Part shown: piece after piece, positions 34,501 to 44,393 of the stretch
Position numbering within the stretch: position 1 is the stretch's first letter
Layout of the letters: every line of letters starts with the position of its first letter
Made by a program: the position numbers and the translations under genes
Origin: Lamprobacter modestohalophilus
Lineage (GTDB): Bacteria > Pseudomonadota > Gammaproteobacteria > Chromatiales > Chromatiaceae
NCBI RefSeq assembly: GCF_016583905.1
Contig: NZ_NRRY01000012.1
Coordinates: 45,330-109,329 of the forward strand
Length of the DNA: 64,000 nucleotides
Direction of reading: 5' to 3'
The notes under the pieces: model-generated
The model's input: only the letters and a program-made list of their open reading frames with translations
What the model was told of the DNA's origin: nothing
Database searches by the model: none

Positions 34501-37191
34501 ATGATCCAGACCGAGTACGAGCCGCGCGCCATCGAACAGGAGGCGCAGCGCTACTGGGAGACCTCGCAGACCTTCAAGGCCGTCGAAGATGCGTCGCGCG
34601 AGAAGTTCTATTGCCTGTCGATGTTTCCGTACCCCTCGGGGCGGTTGCACATGGGGCATGTGCGCAACTACACCATCGGCGATGTGATCGCGCGTCACCA
34701 GCGCATGCTCGGCAAGAATGTGCTGCAGCCGATGGGCTGGGATGCCTTTGGGCTACCGGCCGAGAACGCGGCGATCAAGCACGGCATTCCGCCGTCAAAA
34801 TGGACGCGCGAAAACATCCAGGCGATGAAAGAGCAGCTCAAGCGCCTGGGCTTCGGTTACGACTGGGACCGCGAGCTGGCCACCTGCGATGTCGACTACT
34901 ACCGCTGGGAGCAGTGGCTGTTCACCCGACTGATGGAGAAGGGGCTTGCCTACCGTGCCACCGCGATGGTCAACTGGGACCCCATTGATCAGACCGTGCT
35001 GGCCAACGAGCAGGTGATCGATGGCCGTGGCTGGCGCTCCGGCGCGCTGGTCGAGAAACGCGAGATCGAGCAGTGGTTCATCCGCATCACCGCCTATGCG
35101 CAGGAGCTTCTGGATTCGATCGACAGTCTCGACGGCTGGCCGGAGCGGGTGCGGGCGATGCAGCGCAACTGGATCGGCCGCTCCGAGGGCGTGCACATGC
35201 GCTTTGGCATTGCCGGCGCTGAGGGTGTGGCCAGCCAGGAGACGCTCGATATCTTCACCACGCGGCCGGATACGGTGATGGGCGTGACCTATGTCGCCGT
35301 CGCCGCCGAGCATCCGCTCGCGCAGCGTGCGGCGCGAGACAATCCCGAGCTGGCGGCCTTCATCGATGAGTGTCGGCAGGGGGGCATCTCCGAGGCCGAG
35401 CTCGAGACCATGGAGAAAAAAGGGCATCGCCTCGGTATCAACGCCGTGCACCCGATTACCGGCGAGCAGGTGCCGATCTTCGCCGCCAACTTCGTCCTCA
35501 TGAGCTATGGCACCGGCGCCGTGATGGCGGTACCGGCGCATGATCAGCGTGACTGGGAATTCGCCGAGCGTTACGGGATTCCGAAGCGGCAGGTGATCTT
35601 TGCCGCCGAGGGTGATGAGATTGGCATCGACTCGCATGCCTTCACCGATAAAGGCCTCTTGCGCGACTCCGACCCCTTCGATGGGCTGACCTCGGAAGAG
35701 GCCTTCGACGCCGTCGCCGACTGGCTCGAGACCCATGGCAAGGGTGGCCGTCAGGTCAACTTCCGGCTGCGTGATTGGGGTGTCTCGCGCCAGCGCTACT
35801 GGGGCTGTCCGGTGCCGGTGGTGCGCACCGCCGAGGGCGAGGTACGACCCGAGACCGAGCTTCCGGTGCGGCTGCCCGAAGACCTGGTCGTCGATGGCTC
35901 CGGCTCGCCGCTGAAGAAGCTGCCGGCATTCTCGGATCTGCCCAATGGCGAGACGCGCGAGACTGATACCTTTGATACCTTCGTCGAGTCGAGCTGGTAC
36001 TACGCGCGCTATTGCTCGCCGGGCTGCGACACGGCGATGCTCGACGAGCGTGCTAAGTATTGGCTGCCGGTGGATCAGTACATCGGTGGCATCGAGCATG
36101 CGGTCCTCCATCTGCTCTATGCGCGCTTCTTCCACAAGCTCTTGCGCGATGAGGGCCTGGTCGACTGCGATGAGCCCTTTGCCAAGCTGCTGACCCAGGG
36201 CATGGTGATCGCCGAGACCTGGTATCGCGAGGACGCCGAGGGGCGACGCGACTGGTTCAATCCGTCTGATGTCGAGGTCGAGCGCGACGACAAGGGCCGG
36301 GTGGTTGGCGCGGTGCTCAAGGCGGATGGTCAGCCGGTGCATTTTGGCGGCATCGAGAAGATGTCGAAGTCGAAGAACAACGGCGTTGATCCGGAGGCGA
36401 TGATTGAGCGCTACGGCGTCGATACCGTGCGACTCTATGTGATGTTCACCTCGCCGCCGGATCAGTCGCTGGAGTGGAACGATGAGGGCGTGGAAGGTGC
36501 CTATCGGTTCTTGCGCCGGCTCTGGGTCTTGGCTGCGACTCACGCTGAAGGGTTGCGTGCCGCTGGCGCAGCAGAGCGTTCGGCTGGCGCGATCCCTGCT
36601 GGTTCTGAGCCTGCTGGTTCTGATCGCAATGCCGCGGTGGATGCAAGTGGAGCGATGGGCGCAGGGACATCGACTGGCGTTGCAGCGCAGGCGCTTGATG
36701 ATGCGCTGAGCGATGCCCGCCGCGAAGTCCACACCGCGTTGAAGAAGGCGCTGTTCGATTACCAGCGGCAGCAGTTCAACACCGTCGTCTCGGCCTGCAT
36801 GACCATCGTCAATACGCTGTCGAAGCTCGATGAGCGTGCGACCGCGCAAGTCGTGCGCCGCGAAGGGCTGAGCATCGCGCTCCGTCTGCTAGCGCCGATT
36901 GCGCCGCACATCACCCATCATCTGTGGCGTGAGCTCGACCTTGGCGACGACATCCTGCAGGCACCCTGGCCGCAGGTCGATGAAGAGGCGCTGGCGCAGG
37001 ATCAGATCACCTACGTGGTCCAGGTCAATGGCAAGGTGCGTGGCAAGATCGAGGTGCCAGCCGCGGCCGAGCGCGCCGAGGTCGAGGCTGCGGCGTTGGC
37101 GAATGAGAACGTGCAGCGCTTCATCGGCGAAGCGACGCTGCGCAAGGTCATCGTGGTGCCGAATAAGCTCGTCAATCTGGTCGTCAAATGA
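34501..37191 (+). CDS. leuS: Leucyl-tRNA synthetase
   Basis: A class Ia aminoacyl-tRNA synthetase of 896 residues, slightly longer than the usual 860. [21 protein letters not shown] has the HIGH-type motif (HMGH), the editing domain starts after [24 protein letters not shown] text ([17 protein letters not shown]), and [12 protein letters not shown] is the KMSKS loop. Residues about 680-733 are an Ala/Ser/Gly-rich insertion ([20 protein letters not shown]) at the junction to the anticodon-binding domain, containing a 15-bp tandem duplication. The stop overlaps the lptE start. Confidence 0.97.
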   Translation: MIQTEYEPRAIEQEAQRYWETSQTFKAVEDASREKFYCLSMFPYPSGRLHMGHVRNYTIGDVIARHQRMLGKNVLQPMGWDAFGLPAENAAIKHGIPPSKWTRENIQAMKEQLKRLGFGYDWDRELATCDVDYYRWEQWLFTRLMEKGLAYRATAMVNWDPIDQTVLANEQVIDGRGWRSGALVEKREIEQWFIRITAYAQELLDSIDSLDGWPERVRAMQRNWIGRSEGVHMRFGIAGAEGVASQETLDIFTTRPDTVMGVTYVAVAAEHPLAQRAARDNPELAAFIDECRQGGISEAELETMEKKGHRLGINAVHPITGEQVPIFAANFVLMSYGTGAVMAVPAHDQRDWEFAERYGIPKRQVIFAAEGDEIGIDSHAFTDKGLLRDSDPFDGLTSEEAFDAVADWLETHGKGGRQVNFRLRDWGVSRQRYWGCPVPVVRTAEGEVRPETELPVRLPEDLVVDGSGSPLKKLPAFSDLPNGETRETDTFDTFVESSWYYARYCSPGCDTAMLDERAKYWLPVDQYIGGIEHAVLHLLYARFFHKLLRDEGLVDCDEPFAKLLTQGMVIAETWYREDAEGRRDWFNPSDVEVERDDKGRVVGAVLKADGQPVHFGGIEKMSKSKNNGVDPEAMIERYGVDTVRLYVMFTSPPDQSLEWNDEGVEGAYRFLRRLWVLAATHAEGLRAAGAAERSAGAIPAGSEPAGSDRNAAVDASGAMGAGTSTGVAAQALDDALSDARREVHTALKKALFDYQRQQFNTVVSACMTIVNTLSKLDERATAQVVRREGLSIALRLLAPIAPHITHHLWRELDLGDDILQAPWPQVDEEALAQDQITYVVQVNGKVRGKIEVPAAAERAEVEAAALANENVQRFIGEATLRKVIVVPNKLVNLVVK
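36595..36624. repeat. 15-bp tandem duplication inside leuS
   Basis: CCTGCTGGTTCTGAG is followed by CCTGCTGGTTCTGAT, coding [10 protein letters not shown] in the low-complexity insertion of leucyl-tRNA synthetase. Confidence 0.85.
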
Positions 37192-37970
37192 GCAGTCCAG
37201 TGGCTTACCCAGTGGCTCATCCACTTGCTCATCCACTTGCCCATCCAGCGGCTCAATTGAGCCGGAATAGCCGTGGCTGCTGCCGCCGCTCTGATTTCAA
37301 AGCCGCTGATCGGTCGCCTGCTGTGGCGATGGGATGCTCGACTCGCTCGCGAGCAGAGAAACGAGCAGCGCTCGGCTTCTCGACAGGGCTGCTGTGCGCG
37401 GGGCTACTGTTCCTGCTCGCTGGCTGCGGTTTCCATCTGCGGGGCGCGGTCGATATCCCGCCAGGCCTTGAGCCGATCTATATCCAGTCCGGCGGCCTCG
37501 TCGGACAGGCGATCGACGAGCGCCTGCGCGGCAGTGGGGTGCCGGTGACCCAGGTGGCGACGGAGGCCGGGATGATCCTGCGCATCCTCGGTCAATCGCG
37601 CAGCTCGCGCGTCGTTGCGGTCGACCGCACCGGCAAGGCACTGGCCTATGCACTGCAGTTTCAGATCGGCTTCGACGCCGTCGAGGCCAGCGGTCAGGCG
37701 CTGATTCCCGAGCAGCGGATCACCCTGGAGCGGACCTTTGATGACAACCCCGATGTGGCAGTGCTCGGCAAGCAGCTCGAATCGGACATCATCTATCAAG
37801 ACATGGCCGACGATGCCGCCGATCAGGTGCTGCTGCGGTTGCGTGCTGCGGTTGCTGCCCGTTCACAGCGCCCACAGTCGGCGCCGCAGGCCCAGGCCTC
37901 TTCCCAGTATGCCCCGCTGGCCCAGGCCTCTTCCCAGTATGCCCCGCTGGCCGCTCCAGCCGCTCAATAG
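37188..37970 (+). CDS. lptE: LPS-assembly lipoprotein LptE
   Basis: The outer-membrane plug of the LptD translocon. The lipobox is LLAGC in [19 protein letters not shown], with the conserved GFHLRG directly after the acylated Cys. [19 protein letters not shown] is the typical C-terminal block. Two starts are possible. ATG at 37188 overlaps the leuS stop but gives a 60-residue head coding for [15 protein letters not shown] repeats. ATG at 37329 gives a 32-residue lipoprotein signal of usual length and is biologically more likely. The tail carries a duplicated [10 protein letters not shown]. leuS-lptE-holA is the standard gene order. Confidence 0.9.
   Translation: MSSPVAYPVAHPLAHPLAHPAAQLSRNSRGCCRRSDFKAADRSPAVAMGCSTRSRAEKRAALGFSTGLLCAGLLFLLAGCGFHLRGAVDIPPGLEPIYIQSGGLVGQAIDERLRGSGVPVTQVATEAGMILRILGQSRSSRVVAVDRTGKALAYALQFQIGFDAVEASGQALIPEQRITLERTFDDNPDVAVLGKQLESDIIYQDMADDAADQVLLRLRAAVAARSQRPQSAPQAQASSQYAPLAQASSQYAPLAAPAAQ
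37197..37255. repeat. 12-bp tandem repeats in the leader of lptE
   Basis: Degenerate copies of CCACTTGCTCAT-like units follow the leuS stop codon. In the lptE frame they code for [12 protein letters not shown]. They separate leuS from the more likely lptE start at 37329. Confidence 0.75.
37890..37949. repeat. 30-bp perfect tandem duplication at the 3' end of lptE
   Basis: The 30-base unit at 37890-37919 (starting GCCCAGGCCTCTTCCCAGTA) is repeated exactly at 37920-37949. It codes for [10 protein letters not shown] twice at the C-terminus of LptE. Confidence 0.95.
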
Positions 37971-37994
37971 GCGTTCTGCAGGCCGTCAACACCG

Positions 37995-39038
37995 ATGCCC
38001 ATCGCGCCAGCCCAGCTCAGCCAACAGCTCACCAAAGGCCTATCCCCCGTTTATCTGATCACGGGTAGCGAGCCGTTGCAGCTCGGCGAGGCGGCCGACT
38101 CGGTGCGACGGGCGGCGCGCGAACGCGGCTTCAGTGAGCGCGAGGTGCTAGAGACCGGACCGGACTTCGATTGGTCATCGCTCGCCGGGGCCCTAGGCTC
38201 ACTGTCGCTGTTTGCCGAGCGGCGCTTGATCGAGCTGCGCATCGCGGCGACCAAGGCTGGTAGCAAGAGCGATGCGGTAGGGCGAGAGGGCTCGGATGCC
38301 ATCCGCCGCTGCCTTGAGCATCCGAGCGCTGACGTGCTGCTGCTGATCTTGGCGCCGGGGCTCGACTGGAAGAGCTTGAAGACCAAGTGGGTGCAGGCGG
38401 TTGAGCAGGTTGGCGTCGTCGTTCAGGTGCGCGAGCCGCAGGGGCGCCAGCTCGTTCAATGGCTCGACGGGCGTCTGCGGCGTGCCGGCTTCGTTCCGAA
38501 CGCGGATGCCGTGGCGCTGCTGGCGGAGCGCGTCGAAGGTAATCTGCTCGCTGCCGACCAAGAGATCACCAAATTGGGTCTGGCGTTAGAGCCGGGGCCG
38601 CTCGACGCCGAGGGGCTGCTGAGCGCGGTGGCCGACAGTGCTCGCTATGGGGTGTTTGATCTCGCCGATGCCGCGCTTGCTGGCGATCGCGCCCGCGTCG
38701 AGCGCGTGCTCGAGGTGCTGCGGGCCGAGGGCACAGCGGAGCCGCTCGTGCTCTGGGCGCTGGCGCGCGAGGTGCGTAAGCTCGCCACCCTGTCCTTTGC
38801 GCGCGCCAAACGGCAGCCGCTCGGCCCGTTGCTCAAGGCGCATCAAGTCTGGGACTCGCGTCGCCCGATGGTCATGGCGGCGTTGGATCGGCTGCCGCTC
38901 GAGCATCTCTGGGAGCTGGTCATTTGCTGCGCCGATGCTGACCTGGCGATCAAAGGGCGCGGTGGCGGCGATCCTTGGCAGCTGCTCGGCAGCATTGCCG
39001 AGGGACTCGCGGCCCCGTTCGCGAGAAACCCGCAATGA
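37995..39038 (+). CDS. holA: DNA polymerase III delta subunit
   Basis: Clamp-loader subunit that opens the beta clamp, 347 residues. LSPVYLITGSEPLQLGEAAD is the family start, SLFAERRLIELRI holds the clamp-contact region, and EGNLLAADQEITKLGL is a conserved block. ARYGVFDLADAALAGDRARV fits domain III. It starts 24 bases after lptE, as in other gammaproteobacteria. Confidence 0.95.
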   Translation: MPIAPAQLSQQLTKGLSPVYLITGSEPLQLGEAADSVRRAARERGFSEREVLETGPDFDWSSLAGALGSLSLFAERRLIELRIAATKAGSKSDAVGREGSDAIRRCLEHPSADVLLLILAPGLDWKSLKTKWVQAVEQVGVVVQVREPQGRQLVQWLDGRLRRAGFVPNADAVALLAERVEGNLLAADQEITKLGLALEPGPLDAEGLLSAVADSARYGVFDLADAALAGDRARVERVLEVLRAEGTAEPLVLWALAREVRKLATLSFARAKRQPLGPLLKAHQVWDSRRPMVMAALDRLPLEHLWELVICCADADLAIKGRGGGDPWQLLGSIAEGLAAPFARNPQ

Positions 39039-39116
39039 TCACTGGATTGAGACTGAAACGTTGCTACACTAGTCGGTTTTGCATGCTAACAGTCGCTGAT
39101 ACATCGCTGCACCGCC

Positions 39117-40394
39117 ATGAAGACCGAGACCAAGATGACTGATGTGGCCGCCTATGTCGCTGACGTTGGACGCCGAGCGCGGTCCGCCGCGCGGGCCATG
39201 GCACGCGCCGAGACGCGCGCCAAAAACGGCGCGCTGAAGGCCATTGCCAGCGACCTCAACGCCCAGCGCGAGGCGTTAGCACGGGCCAATGCCGCTGATC
39301 TCGAGGCCGGTGCGGCCAAGGGGCTGGATGCAGCCCTGCTCGATCGGCTGGAGCTAACCCCGGCGCGCATCGACGCGATGATCGCTGGTTTGGAGCAGAT
39401 CGCCGCATTGTCGGACCCGATCGGCGCCATCACCGACCTAGACTATCGCCCATCGGGTATCCAGGTCGGGCGCATGCGGGTGCCGCTCGGGGTCATCGGT
39501 ATCATCTATGAATCGCGGCCGAATGTGACCGCCGATGCCGCCGCGCTTTGCCTCAAGGCCGGCAACGCGACCGTGCTACGCGGTGGCTCCGAGGCCTTTC
39601 AGTCGAATCAGGCGATCGCCGCGAGCATTCACCGAGGGCTGCGCACGGCGGGTCTGCCGGCCGATGCGGTGCAGGTGCTGGCGACGACTGATCGGGCCGC
39701 GGTCGGCGCCATGATCACCGATCCGGAGCATATCGACGTCATCATCCCTCGCGGTGGCAAGGGGCTGATCGAGCGCATCAGTCGCGAGGCGAGGGTGCCG
39801 GTGATCAAGCATCTGGATGGTATCTGCCACGTCTACATCGACGACAAGGCCGATGCGGATAAGGCGGTGGCGATCGCGGTGAACGCCAAGACCCAGCGCT
39901 ACGGCACCTGCAACACCATGGAGACCCTGCTGGTCGCCGAGCCCGTCGCGCGGCCGCTGCTCTCGCGCATCGGCGCGGCGCTGGTGGCCAAGGGCGTCGA
40001 GATTCGCGGTTGTGAGAAGACCCGCGAGATCCTCGCCGATGCGCGTCCCGCGACCGATGCGGATTGGGGCACCGAGTACCTGGCGCCAATCCTCTCGATA
40101 CGCGTCGTTCCCGGCATGGACACCGCTATCGAGCACATCGAGGTCCACGGCTCGCACCATACCGATACCATCGTCACGGAAGACTACAGCCGCGCCCGGC
40201 GCTTCCTGCGCGAGGTCGACTCCAGCTCGGTGATGGTCAATGCCTCCACCCGCTTTGCGGATGGCTTTGAGTATGGCCTTGGCGCCGAGATCGGCATCAG
40301 TACCGACAAGTTCCACGCTCGCGGCCCGGTGGGGCTCGAGGGGCTGACCTCGCAGAAGTTCGTGGTGCTTGGCGATGGTCACATTCGTGAATAG
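39117..40394 (+). CDS. proA: Gamma-glutamyl phosphate reductase
   Basis: Proline pathway enzyme that reduces gamma-glutamyl phosphate to the semialdehyde, 425 residues. [46 protein letters not shown] and [11 protein letters not shown] are typical. The catalytic cysteine is in [17 protein letters not shown] at 39117 is used; a second in-frame ATG six codons on could be the true start. A 78-base gap separates it from holA, and nadD starts directly after its stop. Confidence 0.96.
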   Translation: MKTETKMTDVAAYVADVGRRARSAARAMARAETRAKNGALKAIASDLNAQREALARANAADLEAGAAKGLDAALLDRLELTPARIDAMIAGLEQIAALSDPIGAITDLDYRPSGIQVGRMRVPLGVIGIIYESRPNVTADAAALCLKAGNATVLRGGSEAFQSNQAIAASIHRGLRTAGLPADAVQVLATTDRAAVGAMITDPEHIDVIIPRGGKGLIERISREARVPVIKHLDGICHVYIDDKADADKAVAIAVNAKTQRYGTCNTMETLLVAEPVARPLLSRIGAALVAKGVEIRGCEKTREILADARPATDADWGTEYLAPILSIRVVPGMDTAIEHIEVHGSHHTDTIVTEDYSRARRFLREVDSSSVMVNASTRFADGFEYGLGAEIGISTDKFHARGPVGLEGLTSQKFVVLGDGHIRE

Positions 40395-41075
40395 ATGGGT
40401 GCTGGGTCGATTGCTACCGGATCGCATGACCCTGAGCTGCCGATGATCGGTCTGTTCGGCGGCACCTTCGACCCCGTGCACTTCGGCCATCTGCGCGTGG
40501 CGCTCGATGTTGTTCAGCATCTGCAGCTCGAGCAACTGCGGCTGCTGCCGCTCGCCGCCGCGGTGCACCGGCGGCAGCCGCAGGCTTCGCCGGAGCAGCG
40601 CATGGCGATGTTGCAGGCGGCGATCTGCGATGAGCCATGCTTAGTCGCTGATGATCGAGAACTGAAGCGGGGCGGGCCGTCGTACACGGTCGATACCCTG
40701 CACACGTTCCGCGATGAGCTGGGTTCGCAAGCACCGCTCTGCCTGTTAGTCGGTGCTGATGCCTTCGAGAGTCTTCCAGACTGGCATCGGCCGCTCGATA
40801 TCCTCGGACTGGTGCATCTGGTGGTGATGCAGCGGCCAGGTGCCCCAACCGCGCGTGATCCCTGGCTCCGCGAGCAGGTTGAGCAGCGCCGCACCGATGA
40901 TCCGGCGGCCTTGCGCCTTCAAGCCAGCGGGCTTATCTACTTCCAAACGGTGACGCAGCTCGATATCTCGGCAACCCGCATTCGCCGGCTGCTGGCGCAG
41001 GGCAAGAGCCCGCGTTATCTGCTGCCGGATGCCGTCTTGGCCATGGCTCGTGCCAACCGTTGCTATGCTGTTTAG
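40395..41075 (+). CDS. nadD: Nicotinate-nucleotide adenylyltransferase
   Basis: NAD biosynthesis enzyme that adenylates nicotinate mononucleotide. IGLFGGTFDPVHFGHLRVAL has the (H/T)xGH nucleotidyltransferase motif, and LDISATRIRRLLAQGKSPRYL the ISSTxxR motif. The frame opens with ATG immediately after the proA stop (226 residues). The in-frame ATG at 40443, directly before IGLFGG, gives 210 residues and matches usual NadD N-termini better. Followed by rsfS, its usual partner. Confidence 0.95.
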   Translation: MGAGSIATGSHDPELPMIGLFGGTFDPVHFGHLRVALDVVQHLQLEQLRLLPLAAAVHRRQPQASPEQRMAMLQAAICDEPCLVADDRELKRGGPSYTVDTLHTFRDELGSQAPLCLLVGADAFESLPDWHRPLDILGLVHLVVMQRPGAPTARDPWLREQVEQRRTDDPAALRLQASGLIYFQTVTQLDISATRIRRLLAQGKSPRYLLPDAVLAMARANRCYAV

Positions 41076-41144
41076 GCGGGTGCGATCACTGACCGCCTTG
41101 ACCGCCTGGCTCGACTTTACAAGACGCGCCCAAGAGGACTGTTA

Positions 41145-41504
41145 ATGCAGCTAGAGCACTTGAAAGACCTCGTCGTTGAGGTTCTGAGCGATATGAAGGC
41201 CCGCGACATCAGTGTGATGGATGTGCGCGGCAAGACGGCGGTGACCGACTATATGATCGTCGCCTCCGGAACCTCCGATCGGCATGTCAAGGCCATTGCC
41301 GAGACCGTGGCCTATAAGGCCAAGGAGGCCGGCGAGGCGCCGCTTGGCACCGAAGGCGTGCAGGAAGGCGAATGGGCGCTGGTTGATCTCAATGGCGTGG
41401 TGGTGCATCTGATGTTGCCCAAGGTGCGCGACTTCTATAGCTTGGAGCGGCTCTGGAGCGCGCCCGCGCTCGTCTCACACCCGGCTGCCAGTGCCTCGGC
41501 CTGA
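41145..41504 (+). CDS. rsfS: Ribosomal silencing factor RsfS
   Basis: A 119-residue protein that binds ribosomal protein L14 and blocks subunit joining in starvation. KARDISVMDVRGKTAVTDYM, VASGTSDRHVKAIAETV, EGEWALVDLNGVVVHLM and FYSLERLWS are its signatures. The ATG follows AGAGGA. The last residues overlap the start of folA by 14 bases in another frame. Confidence 0.96.
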   Translation: MQLEHLKDLVVEVLSDMKARDISVMDVRGKTAVTDYMIVASGTSDRHVKAIAETVAYKAKEAGEAPLGTEGVQEGEWALVDLNGVVVHLMLPKVRDFYSLERLWSAPALVSHPAASASA

Positions 41505-42000
41505 GATCAGCTTGATCGCGGCCATGGCGCGCGGGCGCGTCATCGGCCGGGACAATGCGATGCCCTGGCATCTGCCTGCCGATCTCGCGCACTTCAAGCG
41601 CCTGACCTTGGACAAGCCGATCATCATGGGCCGATGCACTTGGGAGTCCCTACCGGGGCTGCTGCCGCGACGGCGACATCTGGTCATCTCTTCCGATCCT
41701 GGCTTTCGGCGCTCGCTGAGGCAGGCCGAGGCCGTCAGCTCCCCTGAGCGAGCGTTGGAGCAGGCTGGCCCAGTGCCTGAGGTGATGATCGTCGGTGGTG
41801 CGAGTATCTATGAGGCCTTCCTGCCGCTCGCCGATCGCCTGCTATTGACCTTGATCGACGCAGAGATCGACGGTGACACGTACTTTCCGGCCTGGTCAAC
41901 GGCGGAGTGGCACGAGACGGCGCGCGAGCACCGGCCTCGCGATTCCGCCAATTTGTACGACCTCGATTTTGTGAGCTTGGCGCGCAAGACATCGAGTTGA
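41491..42000 (+). CDS. folA: Dihydrofolate reductase
   Basis: A 169-residue DHFR. ISLIAAMARGRVIGRDNAMP and WHLPADLAHFKRLTLDKPII carry the substrate and NADPH sites; MGRCTWESLPG and VMIVGGASIYEAFLPLADRL complete the pattern. The acidic active-site residue lies in LPADLAHFK. The start is GTG at 41491, inside the end of rsfS, because no ATG precedes the conserved region. Linked with rsfS by overlap, so co-translation is likely. Confidence 0.95.
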   Translation: MPRPEISLIAAMARGRVIGRDNAMPWHLPADLAHFKRLTLDKPIIMGRCTWESLPGLLPRRRHLVISSDPGFRRSLRQAEAVSSPERALEQAGPVPEVMIVGGASIYEAFLPLADRLLLTLIDAEIDGDTYFPAWSTAEWHETAREHRPRDSANLYDLDFVSLARKTSS

Positions 42001-42059
42001 TGGCTGAGCAAAGATCGCTTTGCCGATGAACCTGTTGGCCCGGATAACGACCTCAGACC

Positions 42060-42893
42060 TCAGCCCGGCGCCAGATAGCCGGCGCAGTCCAGTTCGATCA
42101 GCTTCAGGGGCTTCTTCCGCCGCACTCGCAGCGCGCTGAGTCGGCCACCCCAGAGGCAGCCGCTGTCGAGCGCCCAGCAATTGTCCTCGGCGAGGAAGCC
42201 GATGGTCGACCAGTGGCCGAACAGGATTCGGTCTTCGCGGGTGCGTCGATCCGGCATCCGAAACCAGGGGAGGGCGCCGGGGACGGGTTGTTCGAGCCCG
42301 CCTTTCTCTTTCAGCAGCAAGGCGCCATCGGCTGAGCACCAGCGCAGGCGGGTCAAGGCGTTGGTGATGAAGCGCAGGCGCGCTATGCCGTCGAGCGCGT
42401 CGCTCCATCGGCTGGGCTCATTGTCGTACATCTGTTGGAAGAACCGGATATGGTCTGGGCCTTGGAGCGTCGCTTCGAGCTCACGCGCGCAGGCCCGTGC
42501 TTGTGCGAGATCCCATTGCGGAGGCAGCCCGGCGTGGATCAGGGTGAAGCCCTTCTTCTCGCTGTGGTGCAGCAGTGGTCGGTGGCGCAGCCAGTGCAGC
42601 AGCTCGTCGCGGTCTGGGGCGTCGAGGATCTCGTCTAGCGTGTCTTTCTTGCTGGCGCGTGCGCCGCCGAGGGCAACTGCGAGCAGGTGCAGGTCGTGAT
42701 TGCCCAAAACGACGATGGCGCGCTCGCCGAGGGCCTTGATCCAACGCAGCACGGCAAGCGAGTCTGGTCCACGGTTGACCAAGTCGCCGACACACCAGAG
42801 CTTGTCTCTGGTTGGGTCGAAGTCCATCTTGTCGAGTAATCGGCGCAACTCGTCGTAGCAGCCTTGGATGTCGCCGATCGCGTAGGTAGCCAT
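42060..42893 (-). CDS. apaH: Bis(5'-nucleosyl)-tetraphosphatase (symmetrical) ApaH
   Basis: A 277-residue metallophosphatase that splits Ap4A into two ADP. YAIGDIQGCYDELRRLLDKM, CVGDLVNRGPDSLAVLRW and VVLGNHDLHLLAVALGG are the three phosphoesterase motifs, with metal ligands D, H and N. FGHWSTIGFLAEDNCWALDSG is typical of the C-terminal part. It is convergent with folA; apaG lies upstream on the same strand after a 198-base gap that holds no gene. Confidence 0.96.
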   Translation of the reverse strand: MATYAIGDIQGCYDELRRLLDKMDFDPTRDKLWCVGDLVNRGPDSLAVLRWIKALGERAIVVLGNHDLHLLAVALGGARASKKDTLDEILDAPDRDELLHWLRHRPLLHHSEKKGFTLIHAGLPPQWDLAQARACARELEATLQGPDHIRFFQQMYDNEPSRWSDALDGIARLRFITNALTRLRWCSADGALLLKEKGGLEQPVPGALPWFRMPDRRTREDRILFGHWSTIGFLAEDNCWALDSGCLWGGRLSALRVRRKKPLKLIELDCAGYLAPG

Positions 42894-43091
42894 GATCTCG
42901 TGCTGGTGTCGCTATCGGTTGGCGCTAAGCACTAGGTCGCTGTCTAAATGCGACTTCCCGATGATCGCCCTGCAGTGGGGTGCTCAAATCGGGAAGCAGT
43001 TGATGGACAGTTTCTAGGTACTAGGCACGATGGAAAGAGTCAATCGCATGCTTGACCACCAAAACGCTGTCCGTGGCAGAACTGAGCAGCA

Positions 43092-43484
43092 CTAATGCAG
43101 CCCGCTGCGGTCACCGAGCGAGAACGGGCGAATGACGGCGTCGAAACGGGTGCCATCGTCGGCGATCATGTTGTAGCTACCGTGCATACTGCCAAGCGGT
43201 GTCGAGATTTGCGTGCCGCTGGTGTACTCGAAGCTCTCGCCGGGCTGCAGGTGGGGCTGCTCGCCGACCACCCCGGCACCGCGCACCTCCTGCGTCTTCC
43301 CATTCGCATCGGTGACGATCCAGTGCCGGTTCAAGAGCTTGGCTGGCACCGCGCCGGTGTTGCTGATGGTGATGGTGTAGGCGAAGATGTAGCGCTCACC
43401 GCCGGGGTCGGACTGCTCCGGGAGATAGCGGGTTAGCGCTCGGACGTCGATCTGATAGCGTTCGTCTGTCTCGTCGTGGGCCAT
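43092..43484 (-). CDS. apaG: ApaG protein
   Basis: A 130-residue fibronectin-like protein (Co2+/Mg2+ efflux-associated ApaG). RYIFAYTITISNTGAVPAKL, NRHWIVTDANGKTQEVRGAG and VVGEQPHLQPGESFEYTSGT are the signature strings, then GSMHGSYNMIADDG and FSL. Start ATG at 43484 fits the family; longer frame upstream has none of its features. Its biochemical role remains uncertain in general. Usually next to apaH, as here. Confidence 0.95.
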   Translation of the reverse strand: MAHDETDERYQIDVRALTRYLPEQSDPGGERYIFAYTITISNTGAVPAKLLNRHWIVTDANGKTQEVRGAGVVGEQPHLQPGESFEYTSGTQISTPLGSMHGSYNMIADDGTRFDAVIRPFSLGDRSGLH

Positions 43485-43563
43485 GTGGTGTCTCGGTCTA
43501 CCATACTTGGGTCTGAGCGCTCGCGGCAATGAGCGGCTCGGAGGTGTTAATGCTGATCTCGCT

Positions 43564-44340
43564 TCAGCCGAAGCCGGCCACACCGCGTTCGGAGGCCTCG
43601 ATGAAGGCGACGATCTGATCGGTCTCTGGACTCGGGTAACGCTGCTTGGCCTCGTGCAACCCTTCTTCGAGCCGTTGGCCTGAACGGAAGATTAGCCGGT
43701 AAACGGCCTTGATCCGGGCGCGTTGCGCGGTCGTGAAGCCGTTGCGTTTCAGGCCTACCAGATTGAGGCCGACAAGCACAGCGCGTTGTCCGTTTGCGAT
43801 CATGAAGGGTGGTATATCTTTGGACACGCCGGTGAGACCACCGATCATGGTGTAGGCACCAATGCGGGCGAATTGGTGGACCGCAACCTGTCCAGAGACG
43901 AAGCAGTGATGCGCCAGCTCGACGTGACCGGCCAGGGTGGCGGTGTTGGCCAGGATGTTGTCGTCGCCGACCTTGCAGTCATGCCCGGCATGGCTGAAGG
44001 CCATAAAGTAGTTGCGGCTGCCGATGCAGGTGCCTGCTTCACTCTTGACGCCGCGGCTGATGTTCACGTACTCGCGAAAACAGTTGTCACTGCCGATCGT
44101 CAACGGCAGTCCATGTTCTGGCGTGAAGCTCAAATCCTGCGGCTCGCTGCCGAGCGTGGCGCCATGGCAGACCCGGTTACGCGGGCCAAGTCGGGTGCCG
44201 CCGTAGATCCGAACACAGCTCTCCAGCCGACACTCGGCATCAATCACTGCTCCGGCCTCGACCAGCGTCCAAGGTCCGATCTCGACGCTCGCATGGACTT
44301 CAGCGCCGTCCTCAATGATCGCGCTTGGATGCATCGCCAT
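43564..44340 (-). CDS. lpxA: UDP-N-acetylglucosamine acyltransferase (LpxA) or paralogue
   Basis: A 258-residue left-handed beta-helix acyltransferase with hexapeptide repeats. [18 protein letters not shown] and [17 protein letters not shown] (usual REGxTIHRGT), [17 protein letters not shown] with the catalytic His, and [19 protein letters not shown] all point to LpxA. The gene lies away from the usual lpxD-fabZ-lpxA-lpxB cluster, and several conserved positions vary (VNISRGVK for INRGT). It may therefore be a second LpxA-like transferase for another acyl or sugar substrate rather than the essential lipid A enzyme. Confidence 0.8.
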   Translation of the reverse strand: MAMHPSAIIEDGAEVHASVEIGPWTLVEAGAVIDAECRLESCVRIYGGTRLGPRNRVCHGATLGSEPQDLSFTPEHGLPLTIGSDNCFREYVNISRGVKSEAGTCIGSRNYFMAFSHAGHDCKVGDDNILANTATLAGHVELAHHCFVSGQVAVHQFARIGAYTMIGGLTGVSKDIPPFMIANGQRAVLVGLNLVGLKRNGFTTAQRARIKAVYRLIFRSGQRLEEGLHEAKQRYPSPETDQIVAFIEASERGVAGFG

Positions 44341-44393
44341 GGTTTGGTTTCGTCTTGGTCGTCTTATTCAGCTGCTGTCTCAGTGGCGGACAT

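Noticed and set aside
34795..36849. A 684-residue open frame antisense to leuS
   Set aside because: It mirrors the codon pattern of leuS, is rich in His/Arg/Leu without any domain, and leuS is beyond doubt.
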